From Bog-473 sp963726135 (GTDB lineage Bacteria > Actinomycetota > Acidimicrobiia > Acidimicrobiales > RAAP-2): a DNA stretch of 64,000 bases. Shown piece after piece: positions 18,891 through 29,068 of the stretch. The stretch is from the NCBI GenBank assembly GCA_963726135.1, contig CAVSBE010000001.1:496001-560000 (forward strand), in the 5' to 3' direction. Position 1 is the stretch's first letter. Each line of letters starts with the position of its first letter. The position numbers and the translations under genes were made by a program. The notes under the pieces were generated by a model. That model was not told the DNA's origin and did not search any database. It was given only the letters and a program-made list of their open reading frames with translations.

Positions 18891-20384
18891 CTACCCCAGC
18901 CGCGTCAGTACGTTCCGCGTGATCTGTTCAATCTGCGGGTCTCGCTCCGCCAATCCGTGAGCCCAGTCGGTCGAACCCGACGTGACCACTGTCGCACCCG
19001 CCGTATTCGTGTACGCACCCAGCACCGCGTGACCGTGACGGATGCGTTCTCTCGCCTCAGGCTCGCGTGTTCCGAACACCCGTGACGCGATGTACTCCAA
19101 CTCGCTGGGCTCCCCCGGCTTGGGAGGGCGCGGCGCCGTCTCGCGCGTGAAGTGCTGTGTCGGGCACGTGCCGAGGATCTCGAAACTCAGGGGCGTGCCG
19201 TCCTCGCCGGTCGGGTAGGGGAGCCCGTCGCGGTAGGTGAACACGCACCCGTCGCACTCGTAGCCGACCACGGTCGCGCCAGCCCCGAGGACGTCGCCAT
19301 AGCCCAGCCCGGTGTCGTCGAAGATCCAGTGACTGGCGCGATGCACGGTGTAGCCACCGAGGCCCGCGGTGACATTGCGGCCGATTCGGTGATAGCCGCC
19401 GCGTGTGAAGGAGACGCCGGTCATGTGGTTCTCGGGACGAGCGACAACCACGTCGGACCAGAACGTGGTCACCTCCGCTTCCCTGTCGCTTCCCATAAGG
19501 GGGTCGTTCTTGAAGAAGCTCTTGTACCCGACCATTACGTCGTGATCGGGACCCTCGATGCGCACCTGCCACAGCGACGTGTTGCCGGAGAAGAATGCCG
19601 CATTGCCGCCACCCGCAATGAAGGCTTCGACGGTGTTGCGCATGCCGCGAGACCAGTACTCGTCATGACCGACGGACAGATACAGACTCGCGCCGTCCAA
19701 CACCTCGGGATGCTCTTCGAGATCAGCATTGGTGCACACACCGATCTCGAACCCCTCGCGCTCGGCCCAATCTATGAACGGCAGCTCCCAGTCGGGCCAA
19801 CCCGCCGAACCGGCATACCCCGACAGATGGTTGATCTGGACGTACCCGACGTGCGCGGCGTTCTGCGGATCGGGCGCTCCCGTCCCCGTCACGCGGCGGC
19901 CCTTGCCCGGCGGCTTGTAGAGGTAGCCAGCCGACATCGGCCGCTGCATCGCAACGTGAGTGCCGCCGGTGTACAGATTCGATCCGCCGAAGTCGTTGTA
20001 GGCGTGCCACGTATTTGTCGCCAGCGAGATAACGATGCGCGCGTCAGAAGGCGGACGCACGACGAAGAACGCGTAGTCGCGCCGAACCTTCTCGCCGACC
20101 TCGATCTCCATGACGAGCTCGTAGTAGCCCGACCGCCATGTCGGATCGACCTCCACCGTGAGAGCGAGCGGCCAGCCGCACCCCTTCGACGAGGCATCCT
20201 TCGGCGTCTCGTGCTCGTCAGCCGCGACTGCGTCAGAACCGAACACGACCTCTCGCCGCGCGCCGACCCGTGCCACCTCGACCCGGACCGGTCGCCCACC
20301 GGACGACGACATGTGCAGACCGACCTGCTCGCCTGGGCGTACCGATTGCGGCCAGCAGTACCCCGTCACCACGTCGCGGCCCAT
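18891..20384 (-). CDS. N,N-dimethylformamidase large-subunit-like protein
   Basis: 497 residues, intact. The sequence carries the long C-terminal domain of dimethylformamidase beta subunits: ATNTWHAYNDFGGSNLYTGG, VCTNADLEEHPEVLDGASLY, SVGHDEYWSRGMRNTVEAF and GGNAAFFSGNTSLWQVR. The H-D-E-Y-W motif and the preceding hydrophobic strand resemble the glutamine-amidotransferase-like core of that family. Whether it hydrolyses formamides is unknown; no small-subunit gene is beside it, and many stand-alone homologues have no assigned substrate. No signal peptide. Confidence 0.8.
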   Translation of the reverse strand: MGRDVVTGYCWPQSVRPGEQVGLHMSSSGGRPVRVEVARVGARREVVFGSDAVAADEHETPKDASSKGCGWPLALTVEVDPTWRSGYYELVMEIEVGEKVRRDYAFFVVRPPSDARIVISLATNTWHAYNDFGGSNLYTGGTHVAMQRPMSAGYLYKPPGKGRRVTGTGAPDPQNAAHVGYVQINHLSGYAGSAGWPDWELPFIDWAEREGFEIGVCTNADLEEHPEVLDGASLYLSVGHDEYWSRGMRNTVEAFIAGGGNAAFFSGNTSLWQVRIEGPDHDVMVGYKSFFKNDPLMGSDREAEVTTFWSDVVVARPENHMTGVSFTRGGYHRIGRNVTAGLGGYTVHRASHWIFDDTGLGYGDVLGAGATVVGYECDGCVFTYRDGLPYPTGEDGTPLSFEILGTCPTQHFTRETAPRPPKPGEPSELEYIASRVFGTREPEARERIRHGHAVLGAYTNTAGATVVTSGSTDWAHGLAERDPQIEQITRNVLTRLG

Positions 20385-20807
20385 CTCCTGACCCTAACTG
20401 GTGCCTACCCGGCGCGTCATAGGCGATGTCGTCCGTCTCGTCGGGTCGCCGATGACACGGACGGCTCGCATTCGTAGCGACTATGCGCGTGACCTTGTTG
20501 GTGAGGAATCGCTTCCAAGAGCGCCAGGGCAGTGATCAGGAATCTGCCATACGACGCCGCCGTCGCCGAATCCGACGTAACCAAGGTCCGCCCGCTCATG
20601 TAGGAGTTCCCGAAAGGGCGCCGCGGTCCTAGGATCATCGAGTTTCTTGGCGGTGTCAGGCTGCACTTCACGATGGAGACAGGCGCGAGCCTCGTCGAAT
20701 CAGCCCGGAGCCTCAATCAGGGATTGAGTTACGCCCAAGCCGTCATCTCAGTGCGGCTTTGACTTCGTCGGCGTTCCACCACAGACTGCCCCTGGAGGGA
20801 AACCATC
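20385..20807. other. divergent intergenic region
   Basis: About 420 bases between the dimethylformamidase-like gene and the divergent GH76 gene. A minus-strand open frame at about 20481-20666 (with RELLHERADLGYVGFGDGG) is not recognised and lacks a good ribosome-binding site. Both promoters should lie here. Confidence 0.35.
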
Positions 20808-22040
20808 ATGCACCGGAGACGACCGTTGACGCCTGTAATCAGCGAGCCGCGAATTCGACTGCGGTCGGTGGGACCCGCCGTGGCGGTTTGCGCCATGGCT
20901 GTATTGGGTTCGTTGATCTTGGGCACCATGAGCGCGGCGGCCTCGGTCTCTGCCCAAGCTCCCATTAGCTCTGGGAGCAGTGCGTTGTCGACCGACCAAC
21001 AGGAGGCTGCGGCGAGCTATCAGGCCCTCCAACAGAACCTCTACGAGTCTCAGGCGCTGCTGTACGAGGGGCTGGCCTCGAATCCTTGTGACCCATACTC
21101 GTGTCTTTGGCCGTTCACGAACGCGATGGCTGGAACGGTGTACTTGGCCGCGACCCCCGGCGGTCAGGGCTACACCGCTGACGTCCTGGCGAGGTCGCTC
21201 GGACTTTTGTCCTATACCGACCTCCATGAGACCAGTCCGACCGGTACGAACCAGACGCCGGCGTTCCAATCGGCGGTTGCTCCACCCAAAGGGCCCGGAG
21301 GCAACACCTACTACGACGACAACGCCTGGGCCGCGCTCGACCTGATCAATGCGTATCGGCTCACCGGGAACCGGATCGACCTCTTCGTCGCTCAAGTCCT
21401 CTTCAATTTCGTCGCGACCGGCTGGGACACGAGCCAGACTGATGGTTGTCCGGGCGGCGTGTTCTGGGAGGATGTCTCCGGGAGCCAGCGCAACACGACG
21501 GCGAACGCCGCGAATGCCGAGGTCGGCTTGGAGCTCTACCAGCTGACCCATAACTCCACCGACCTCTTCGGGGCGGCGGTGATGTATCAGTGGGTCAACA
21601 CCTGTCTCAAGTCGCCCGATGGCCTCTACTACGACCATGTCAACCCTGGCGGAACGGTGAATACGACCGTCTGGAGCTACAACCAGGGCACGATGATTGG
21701 TGCTGGAGTGCTGCTCTACCAGATCACCGGTAACGTCGGCTTTCTGAACACAGCCCAGGCCACCGCAGAAGCCGCCGTGGCCTATTTCGGGACCGGGGCA
21801 ACCCTGCAGAACCAGGGGCCCGCGTTCAACGCCATCTACTTTCGTGACCTGTTTGTGCTGAACCAAGCGCAGGCGAACACCGCTTACGGCTCGGAGGCAC
21901 AGGCCTACGCCACCTTCATGTGGACGCAGCGAAACGCGAGCGGACTGTTCCTCCAGAATGGGAACACCAACGGGGTGAACGGAACGGCGCCGATGGTCGA
22001 GATCTACTCGCTCCTCGCCGGGAGCCCCGCCCTGCCATAG
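20808..22040 (+). CDS. secreted glycoside hydrolase, GH76-like (alpha-1,6-mannanase type)
   Basis: 410 residues from ATG at 20808, with GGAGGG upstream. An Arg-rich N-terminus is followed by a hydrophobic segment (VAVCAMAVLGSLILGTMSAA) and an Ala-x-Ala-like cleavage site. The mature part has the (alpha/alpha)6 features of GH76: YYDDNAWAALDLINAYRLTG with the paired catalytic Asp near residue 168, and later VNTTVWSYNQGTMIGAGVLL. GH76 enzymes cut alpha-1,6-mannan of fungal walls and mycobacterial-type lipomannan. Stands alone on its strand. Confidence 0.85.
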   Translation: MHRRRPLTPVISEPRIRLRSVGPAVAVCAMAVLGSLILGTMSAAASVSAQAPISSGSSALSTDQQEAAASYQALQQNLYESQALLYEGLASNPCDPYSCLWPFTNAMAGTVYLAATPGGQGYTADVLARSLGLLSYTDLHETSPTGTNQTPAFQSAVAPPKGPGGNTYYDDNAWAALDLINAYRLTGNRIDLFVAQVLFNFVATGWDTSQTDGCPGGVFWEDVSGSQRNTTANAANAEVGLELYQLTHNSTDLFGAAVMYQWVNTCLKSPDGLYYDHVNPGGTVNTTVWSYNQGTMIGAGVLLYQITGNVGFLNTAQATAEAAVAYFGTGATLQNQGPAFNAIYFRDLFVLNQAQANTAYGSEAQAYATFMWTQRNASGLFLQNGNTNGVNGTAPMVEIYSLLAGSPALP

Positions 22041-22091
22041 CTGGTTCCAAGTGAAATGCTGAGGGCCCGACCGCAGCCGACCCCTTCAGCG

Positions 22092-22134
22092 TGGTGGGGG
22101 AGAATTTGAACCTCCGGCCTTCGGGTTATGAGCC
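22092..22134 (-). other. tRNA-Met 3'-half remnant A (candidate attachment site)
   Basis: Read on the minus strand this is the 3' half of a tRNA-Met(CAU): anticodon loop CTCATAACCC, variable region, T-arm GGAGGTTCAAATTCTCC and a terminal ACCA. The 5' half is missing; similarity stops just 5' of the anticodon. A 3'-half tRNA left in non-tRNA surroundings is the usual trace of tyrosine-recombinase integration. A second, same-orientation remnant lies at 47384-47430. Confidence 0.7.
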
Positions 22135-22254
22135 TGGGCCCCCGGGTTGGTCACTCTTGATCGCAGGCCGCCACAGGGGGTCTGAACTGCATCTCTCTTG
22201 TCGCCGTCCTTGGTCACCCGTGTTCACAAGCGGACCGGGTTGGTGCAAGTTTCG

Positions 22255-22274
22255 CTGTCATCGCACTGTCATCG
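22255..22274. repeat. 11-bp-spaced direct-repeat pair (CTGTCATCG)
   Basis: CTGTCATCG at 22255-22263 and 22266-22274. It lies about 120 bases beyond tRNA remnant A. Tandem 9-bp repeats at one helical turn resemble integrase arm-type sites. Confidence 0.5.
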
Positions 22275-22282
22275 GGTGTGTG

Positions 22283-23758
22283 TGTCGGAGGATCGATTCT
22301 TCTCGTAAATCGACGGGACTGGCAGGCGGAGTGGACGGTCTGATCAGCTCGATTCAGACGTTTCAGGGATCCAAACTCCGTTGGGAAGACGTCCGCTTCC
22401 GTCAGGCCATGCCCACAATGGGCGCGTTGAGCGGTTTGGCTCCCACCGATCCGTAGAACTGGGCCGAACCGAAGCTGAACACCCCCCCGTCAGAAGCCAC
22501 CTCCCAGTAGCCATTCCCCCCAGGGGCGGCGGCCATGCCCACGATGGGCGCGTTGAGCGGTTTGGCTCCCACCGATCCGTAGGACTGGGCCGAACCGAAG
22601 CTGAACACCCCCCCGTCAGAAGCCACCTCCCAGTAGCCCTGGTCAATCACTTGCTCGAAAGAGTCGGCCAATTCGGCGTAGCCCAGGTCATTGGTGTGGA
22701 TATTGCTGTCGCAGCTCGACACACATCAACGTCCACTCACAGATGACCGCCACGTTCTGCGGCACCGTCATCCCGAGATAGGACCCAGTCAGGGCGAAGT
22801 TCGTCGTCTCAAACAGACACGGCTGGGTCGGCCATTAATGCACCAGCCGCTCCATAGACCTGTCCGAGAAGTGTGTTGAGGGACACCAGGTACGGCACGG
22901 ACTCCTGCGCCAAGGTTTGGTCGCTTCCCCCGAGCAGCCACCCAGCCAGAAATCCGTCGTAATAGTCCATTCCGCAAATCGACAGCCCTGGATATGCGGA
23001 CCGGAGTCCGCCGAGGATTTGCGGAAGTTCTGCGCTCACTTCGTTCATCGCGTTCTGAACACACGTTCCGTCGATCCCGGAGCATGGCGGCTGGAGCAAG
23101 AGGACCGAGTGAGGCTGCCATGGATCCGAGGACGTTGTTGATCCCGATGTCGATGGTGAGTAAGGCGATCTGACCAGAATGCGCCCGAAGAAAGGCTTCG
23201 GCGTCTCCCAGCTGCGTACCGGTCGTATACGAACACCCACCACCACCGCTCAAGATATCCGTAGTGGTGGCACCGGAACATGACAGGTTGAGAAGCTGAA
23301 GACTCGGATAGCGGGTGAGCTCGTGCTGATAGAGGAGATTGACGTAGTCGTTCGCCGGCTGGGTCGCCCCTACTCCGGCTGCGAGGGAGTCTCCTATCGC
23401 CACGTAGTACATGACCGGCGCCGTGGCCGAAGCGACCGTGGAGTCTGCACCCACCTTGAGAACCATCCCCCCGGCCACAAGGAGGAGCCCGACGAACAGT
23501 GACAAAGCCCGCCGTCCAATGGGCTTGTTGAAGCCGTCGGCCAAAGGCGCAATAGAACGTGCGTTGGCACGTCCCGCCCCAAGAATGCGCATATAGCTTG
23601 GCATTTTGTCCTAGGTCCTCATTCGGTCACGGTCCCCACGGCAACGGAGCGTAGGACTGCCGCTCGGAACCGCTCATTCGGTGGCGTCGTGAACGTTGCA
23701 GCCCAAATGGCCTCGCTTGGACGTGTGATTTCAGACCTTGCGGCGGTGAAGCAGCCAT
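22283..23758. repeat. segmental duplication, copy 1 (partner 54101-56083)
   Basis: This block and 54101-56083 share the whole SGNH hydrolase gene plus about 115 bases downstream and 150 upstream, with scattered substitutions. The length difference (about 510 bases) is almost exactly four 126-bp repeat units. Similarity ends abruptly on both sides. Confidence 0.85.
22402..23604 (-). pseudogene. SGNH/GDSL hydrolase with two C-terminal YWEV repeats, frameshifted copy
   Basis: From ATG at 23604 (MPSYMRILGAG) there is a signal-anchor-like helix (ALSLFVGLLLVAGGMVLKVG), the nucleophile block YYVAIGDSLAAGVGA, the block III-like TIDIGINNV and block V with the catalytic His in SNIHTNDLGYAE. Two 42-residue repeats (YWEVASDGGVFSFGSAQ...) follow. 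Compared with its duplicate at 54-56 kb it has shifts near 23090 and 22815 and an altered start of block V near 22715. It also has only two repeats against six. Probably inactive, although single-base sequence errors cannot be ruled out. Confidence 0.75.
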
Positions 23759-24068
23759 GTCGAAAGGCGCCGTCGCCGCAGCTCGCTTGTGGTCCATCTC
23801 AGTCTCACCTCCCCGTCACGCTGTCACTCCGATGTCATTGACTTTCGTCATTAGAGAGGCCGACCCTCGGGACCGTGTCAGTGCGGCGAAGGAGCCAACG
23901 CCACCGCCGGATCCCTTCTGGTGAGCGCGGTGAGTGGACGGCGCGTCGATCTCGGCAACGTGTACAGCGTCGCGGCCAGCGGCAACTCCGAGTTCGCCCG
24001 ACATACCCGGCTCCTGTACCAGGGACGCCGGACCTTCTCCCCGCCATTACCAAGGTACACCAGGGTGG
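23759..24068. other. intergenic region between SGNH copy and rph
   Basis: About 310 bases upstream of the rifamycin-associated element. TGACTTTCGTCA (a short inverted repeat) occurs at about 23841. No gene recognised. Confidence 0.35.
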
Positions 24069-24087
24069 GGGTCTTGCCGCAAGCACC
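24069..24087. promoter_or_regulatory. rifamycin-associated element (RAE)
   Basis: GGGTCTTGCCGCAAGCACC contains the perfect inverted repeat CTTGC-C-GCAAG (24073-24083). The reverse strand reads CTTGCGGCAAG, the core of the RAE known upstream of many actinobacterial rifamycin-inactivation genes. It is about 110 bases upstream of the rph start. TTGACA at 24097-24102 follows it, which suits a -35 box; no convincing -10 is visible. Rifamycin-induced expression is therefore expected. Confidence 0.85.
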
Positions 24088-24195
24088 AAAGGCGTGTTGA
24101 CAATGCACGCCACGGGCCAGCCCACAGACGGTTGGCACGATCGACAGTGGGAATGAGACGGACCCGTGCGGTCCGAAGGGGATGGTGGAGGACCG

Positions 24196-26791
24196 ATGGG
24201 CAGCTATGTGCTGGGATTCGACAAGATCAACCACACGCAAGCAGCGCTTGTCGGTGGCAAGGGCGCGCACCTCGGGGAACTCTCGCGGATCGAAGGCATC
24301 CGCGTGCCGGCCGGCTTCTGCGTGACGACAGACGCCTTCAAGCGGATCATGGCTGAAGCGCCGTCGATCGACGAACGCCTCGATCGGCTGTCGCTCCTAG
24401 ATCCCGATGACGGTGAGGCGATCCGCACGCTCAGCACGGAGATCCGCCGGACCCTCGAAGGGGTCGCCATCCCCGACGATCTGGCAACGGCGATCACCGG
24501 CTCGCTCGCCCGGCTCGGCGAGCACGATGCCTACGCCGTCCGATCGAGTGCGACAGCAGAAGACCTGCCAACGGCCTCCTTCGCCGGCCAGCAGGACACG
24601 TTCCTGAACATCGTGGGGTCGCCGGCGATCTTCGGGCACATCAGCCGATGCTGGGCATCGCTCTTCACCGAGCGGGCCGTCACTTATCGCCTGCGCAACG
24701 GCTTCGACCACCGGAGGGTCTACATGGCCGTGGTCGTGCAGCAGATGGTGTTCCCGCAGGCGGCCGGCGTCCTGTTCACGGCCGACCCCGTCACGTCCAA
24801 CCGGAAGGTCGCTTCGGTGGAAGCCAGCTTCGGCCTCGGCGAGGCCTTGGTCTCGGGTCTGGTAAACCCGGATGCTTACAAGGTGCGGGACGGCGAGGTC
24901 ATCTCAAAGACGGTCGCTACGAAGCAACTGGCCATCGAGCCCTCGCCGGTGGGCGGGACGCAGGAAGTGGCGATCGAGCCCGCGCGCCAGGTCCAGCCGG
25001 CGCTGACCGATTGGCAGGTCGTCCGGCTCGCGCAGCTGGGTCGGCGGATCGAGGCGCACTTCGGCCAACCCCAGGACATCGAGTGGTGCCTCTTCGGCGA
25101 TGAGTTCCAGATGGTCCAGAGCCGGCCGATCACCACGCTGTTCCCCATCCCTGCGGCCAGCGACCAGGAGAACCACGTCTACGTCTCCGTCGGCCATCAG
25201 CAGATGATGACCGACCCCATGAAGCCCCTGGGACTCTCCTTCTGGCAGCTGACGACCCCGCGGGCCATGTCCGAGGCCGGGGGCAGATTGTTCGTCGACG
25301 TCGCGCAAGTTCTGGGTTCGCCAACGAGTCGCGCCGTCTATCTGGAAGCTTTTGAGAGATCCGATCCGCTGACCGGGGACGCGCTGCGCACGATCCTCGA
25401 ACGCGGCGACTTCATTCCGACCTTTCTCGACGCGGGTCCGATCAGCACGCCGGCTGGGGGTGCCCCGGCCTCGATCGAGACTGATCCGGCCATCGTCGCC
25501 GATCTCATCGAGCACAGCGAGGCCTCCATCACCGCTCTGAAAGGCGACATCGCAACGAAGTCCGGGTCGGCGCTGCTCGACTACATCTTGACGGACATCG
25601 GGGAGCTCAAGCGCATTTTGTTCGATCCGCAGAGCCATCAGGTGTGGTTTTCGGCGATGGAGGCCACGCGGTGGCTGAACGAGCAACTGCAGGCGTGGCT
25701 GGGCGAGAAGAACGCGGCCGACACACTCACGAAGTCCGTGCCCCACAACGTCACGTCGGAGATGGGGCTGGCGCTCCTGGACGTCGCGGACGTGATCCGC
25801 CCGCATCCCGACGTCGTGGCCTTCCTGGAGCATGTCGAGAACGAGGGCTTCTTGGACCAGCTGCCCACGATCGATGGCGGGAGCGAGGCCCGAGACGCCA
25901 TTGGGGCCTTCCTCGACAAGTACGGCATGCGCTGCGCCGGTGAGATCGACATCACGAGGCCACGGTGGAGCGAACGTCCCACCACGCTCGTGCCGCTGCT
26001 CCTCGACAACGTCAAGAATTTCGAGCCGGGATGCCGCAGAGCGACGCTTCGAGCAAGGCCGCCAGGAGGCCTGGGAGAAAGAACAGGAGCTGCTGGCGCG
26101 CCTGCGGGGCTTGCCGGACGGGGAGTCCAAGGCCGATGAAGCCAAATGGATGATCGATCGGGTCCGAACCTTCATCGGGTACCGGGAGTATCCGAAGTAC
26201 GGGATGGTCAGCCGCTACTTCGTCTACAAGCAGGCTCTCATGCAAGAGGCCGAGCGTCTTGTGCAAGCCCATGTACTTCGGGAGAAAGGGGACATCTCTT
26301 ACCTCACATTCGGGGAGCTCCACGACGTCGTGCGCACGAACCGAGTGGATGACCAGCTCATCGGCCAGCGCAAGGACGCGTTCAGGTCGTATCAAGCGCT
26401 AACGCCGCCCCGGGTGTTCACGTCGGACGGCGAGGTCGTGGCCGGGACCTACCGCCGCGTCGATGTCCCGGCCGGCGCGCTGGTCGGCTTACCTGTTTCC
26501 GCCGGGACCATCGAGGGACGGGCTCGCGTCGTTCTGGACATGGCCGAAGCCGATCTCGACGCGGGCGACATCCTGGTCACCGCCTACACAGACCCCAGCT
26601 GGACGCCTGCGTTCGTGGCGATCGCAGGCCTGGTGACGGAGGTGGGAGGCCTGATGACCCATGGCGCAGTGATCGCACGGGAGTACGGCTTGCCGGCCGT
26701 CGTGGGCGTGGAGCAGGCCACCCGGCTGATCCGCGACGGGCAGCGCATCCGCGTCAATGGCACCGACGGGTACGTCAAGATCCTGACCTAG
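24196..26791 (+). CDS. rph: rifampicin phosphotransferase (one frameshift)
   Basis: The start is ATG at 24196 (MGSYVLGFDKIN) with GGTGGAGGA just upstream. The corrected length of about 865 residues equals the family. It resembles PEP synthase: an N-terminal ATP-grasp half (VGGKGAHLGELSRIEGIRVP, YAVRSSATAEDLPTASFAGQ, PQDIEWCLFGDEF, MVQSRPITTLFPIP), a central rifampicin-binding domain (VYVSVGHQQMMTDPMKPLGL) and the C-terminal swivelling His domain with the phosphocarrier His in GGLMTHGAVIAREYG. The enzyme transfers the beta phosphate of ATP to a rifamycin hydroxyl, inactivating the drug. One missing G near 26028 shifts the frame. The RAE upstream supports the identification. Confidence 0.95.
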
Positions 26792-26991
26792 GTTGGTTTA
26801 AATCTTTCGTAGGCCAAGACTGTCCAGATGGGTCAACTCGGTGGGACACCCGTTGCCCGTTAGCACTCCGTTTAGGGTCACTCACCCCACCAAATTGCCG
26901 TAGTCAGAGGCGTGTCAGCAAGAATTCCACATCTTGTGGGTCGCGCAGCTAAAGGGACAGCCCTTTGATCGCGCGCGTGAGCTCTCGGTAT

Positions 26992-28411
26992 CTAGGCACT
27001 GTTGACCACCTTCCAACCTGGCTTGCGGAAGCGATGAAGCAAGAAGGGCGGCAGGATCCCGATGAGGAGGATGCCCGCGAGAATCAGAAGGACGTACGTC
27101 ACCGGGTTCAGGTGGCCGAACTGCGACGGAGGGATGAACCCAATAACGAGCGCTACGACCGAGGACATAGTGCCGAGGAGGCAGAGCAGGCCCAAGGCCG
27201 GTGCTCGATAGCCGCGACTGTGATCCGGTTGTGAGCGGCGTAACCGCAGGGCGGCGATGAACATCAGCACGTACATGATCAGGTAAACCTGGGTCGCCAT
27301 GGCGACGAAGATCCAATACGCGTGCGACACGCTCGGGAGGAGGGCGTAGAGCAGGGCGATGAGGGTGATCACGGCGGCTTGGGCGGTGAGAATGTGCACC
27401 TCGATCCCTCTCGTTGACCTTCTGGAAATAGGGCGGTAGGAACCCCTGCTCACGGCCGATTCGGAGCAACCCCTCGGATGGCCCTCCCAACCAGGACATC
27501 ATCCCGGCCAGTGCGCCAATCGCCAGCGCCACGGCGATCAAGGGCACTGCGAACCCGATGCCGAAGTGATGGAAGAGGGCGTTGAAGGCCTGCATCACAC
27601 CCGCAGAGAAGCTGATCTGCCGTGGGGGGATCACCCAGGAGATCGCCAACGTCGGGAGGATGAACACCGCGAGCACCAAAGCCACGGCGAGGAAGATCGA
27701 TTTCGGGTAGTCGCGGCTCGGATTCTGCATCTCATCGACATGCACGGCGTTGACCTCGACTCCAGCGTAGGTGAAAAAGCTGTTCATGATCAGGACGATG
27801 CTGGCGAGCCCGCTCCACTGCGGCAGGAGATGCTGACCCGTCATCGGCGCTGCGGAATGGTTTCCTTGCAGCAAGTAGACGACGCCGAAAACCACCAGCA
27901 GCGCACCTGGGATCAGCGTGCCGATCACGGTCCCGCTCGATGACAACTCGGACACGAGCGTCATGCCCCGTGAGGTCACCAGCACGCTGAGCCAGAACAG
28001 AACGATGATGATTACGGCGTTGTAGACCCCGTTCGGCGCCAACCCGGGGTCGATGACGTAGGCCAGCGTGCTGGCAACGAACGCGAGCAGGGCTGGGTAG
28101 TAGAAGATCGTCTGGGCGAACTCGCACCACACGGCGAGCAGACCCATCGGAGCGGAGACGCCTTCTTGCACCCAGTTGTAGACGCCGCCCTCCCAGCCGG
28201 ACGCGAGCTCGGCAGCAACGAGTGAAACGGGTATCAGGAAAACGAAAGCGGGGAGGACGTAGAGGAATACCGAGGCGAGCCCGTAGACCGCAGACGCCGG
28301 CGCCGAGCCCAGGTAACCGACCGAGCCCACAGTCATCATCGCCAGTGCCTTCCAGGTGATGGAGGTTCGCGGCGGACGATGCAGGGTCCTGTGGGGCGAA
28401 CGAGGTCTCAT
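26992..28411 (-). CDS. APC-family amino acid permease, glutamate/GABA-antiporter-like (one frameshift)
   Basis: From about ATG 28411 the protein has twelve predicted helices. Helix 1 begins SITWKALAMMTVGSVGYLGS, and VYNWVQEGVSAPMGLLAVW is typical of the glutamate:GABA antiporter branch of APC transporters. AGVEVNAVHVDEMQNPSRDY is the conserved loop after helix 6. Near 27411 the frame shifts; the other frame continues with IEVHILTAQAAVITLIALLY and ends HRFRKPGWKVVNSA at 26992. The start is uncertain because the open frame extends further upstream without a good ribosome-binding site. Convergent with rph. Confidence 0.82.
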
Positions 28412-28576
28412 CTGGCCCCCGATTCTCGCTCCGACCGCAGGGTGGCTGCCGAACCCGTCGCAGCCCGATATCCGCTCGTCAACCGCCGACCCGGCTCCGG
28501 CGCCGCCGTTGTCGGCCATGTTCGCGCTGCGGCCAGCAAGAATTCACCACCGCGTCACGCAACGCCCCTGCTCGAT

Positions 28577-28862
28577 CTCGTGAGCACTCATATACGGGAC
28601 AACATCAAACTCAGAAACATCAGACGCGACCCCCGCGTAGCGCTTTCGTTCGACGTGCCGCGAGAGCCGAGTCTGGATCATCTCTTCTGCAGTCCTTTAT
28701 GCACGGGCGGCGGTAGCATCCAGCCCTCGCATCTGGGACCTGATGGCCAGACACGCGAAGGTCTACGTCTCACCTGATGCTCAATTCCCTGTCCCTGAGG
28801 CGTCGGAGCCTCGCTTCATCGTGCGGTACTCGATCACGCGAATCGGTGGCATCGGCCCATGA
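28577..28862 (+). pseudogene. PPOX-fold (F420/FMN-binding) protein remnant
   Basis: Two frames together give the C-terminal two thirds of a pyridoxamine-phosphate-oxidase-like protein: DNIKLRNIRRDPRVALSFDV, then LMARHAKVYVSPDAQFPVPE and FIVRYSITRIGGIGP before a TGA. The N-terminal part is missing and the frame changes near 28735. I call it a remnant. Confidence 0.6.
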
Positions 28863-29068
28863 CCGACAAGCTCTGCGCTCTGACCAGGCGGTGAGCCCCG
28901 CAAGAGTGGGGCATCGTGGCGCCCGCAAGCTTCGCTCAAACCGTTCGGCGCCCACCGACGAAAGGGCCTATCGGCTCCGAGTATCCGCACGGGTGCAGAT
29001 CATGATCCACGTCATCGCCAGACCAAGCGCGCCCCGCAGGACAGCGACCCACACTGCGCCGTTATCGC

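Noticed and set aside
22092..22134. Functional tRNA-Met gene
   Set aside because: The 5' half, D-arm and 5' acceptor strand are absent; only a 3' half is present.
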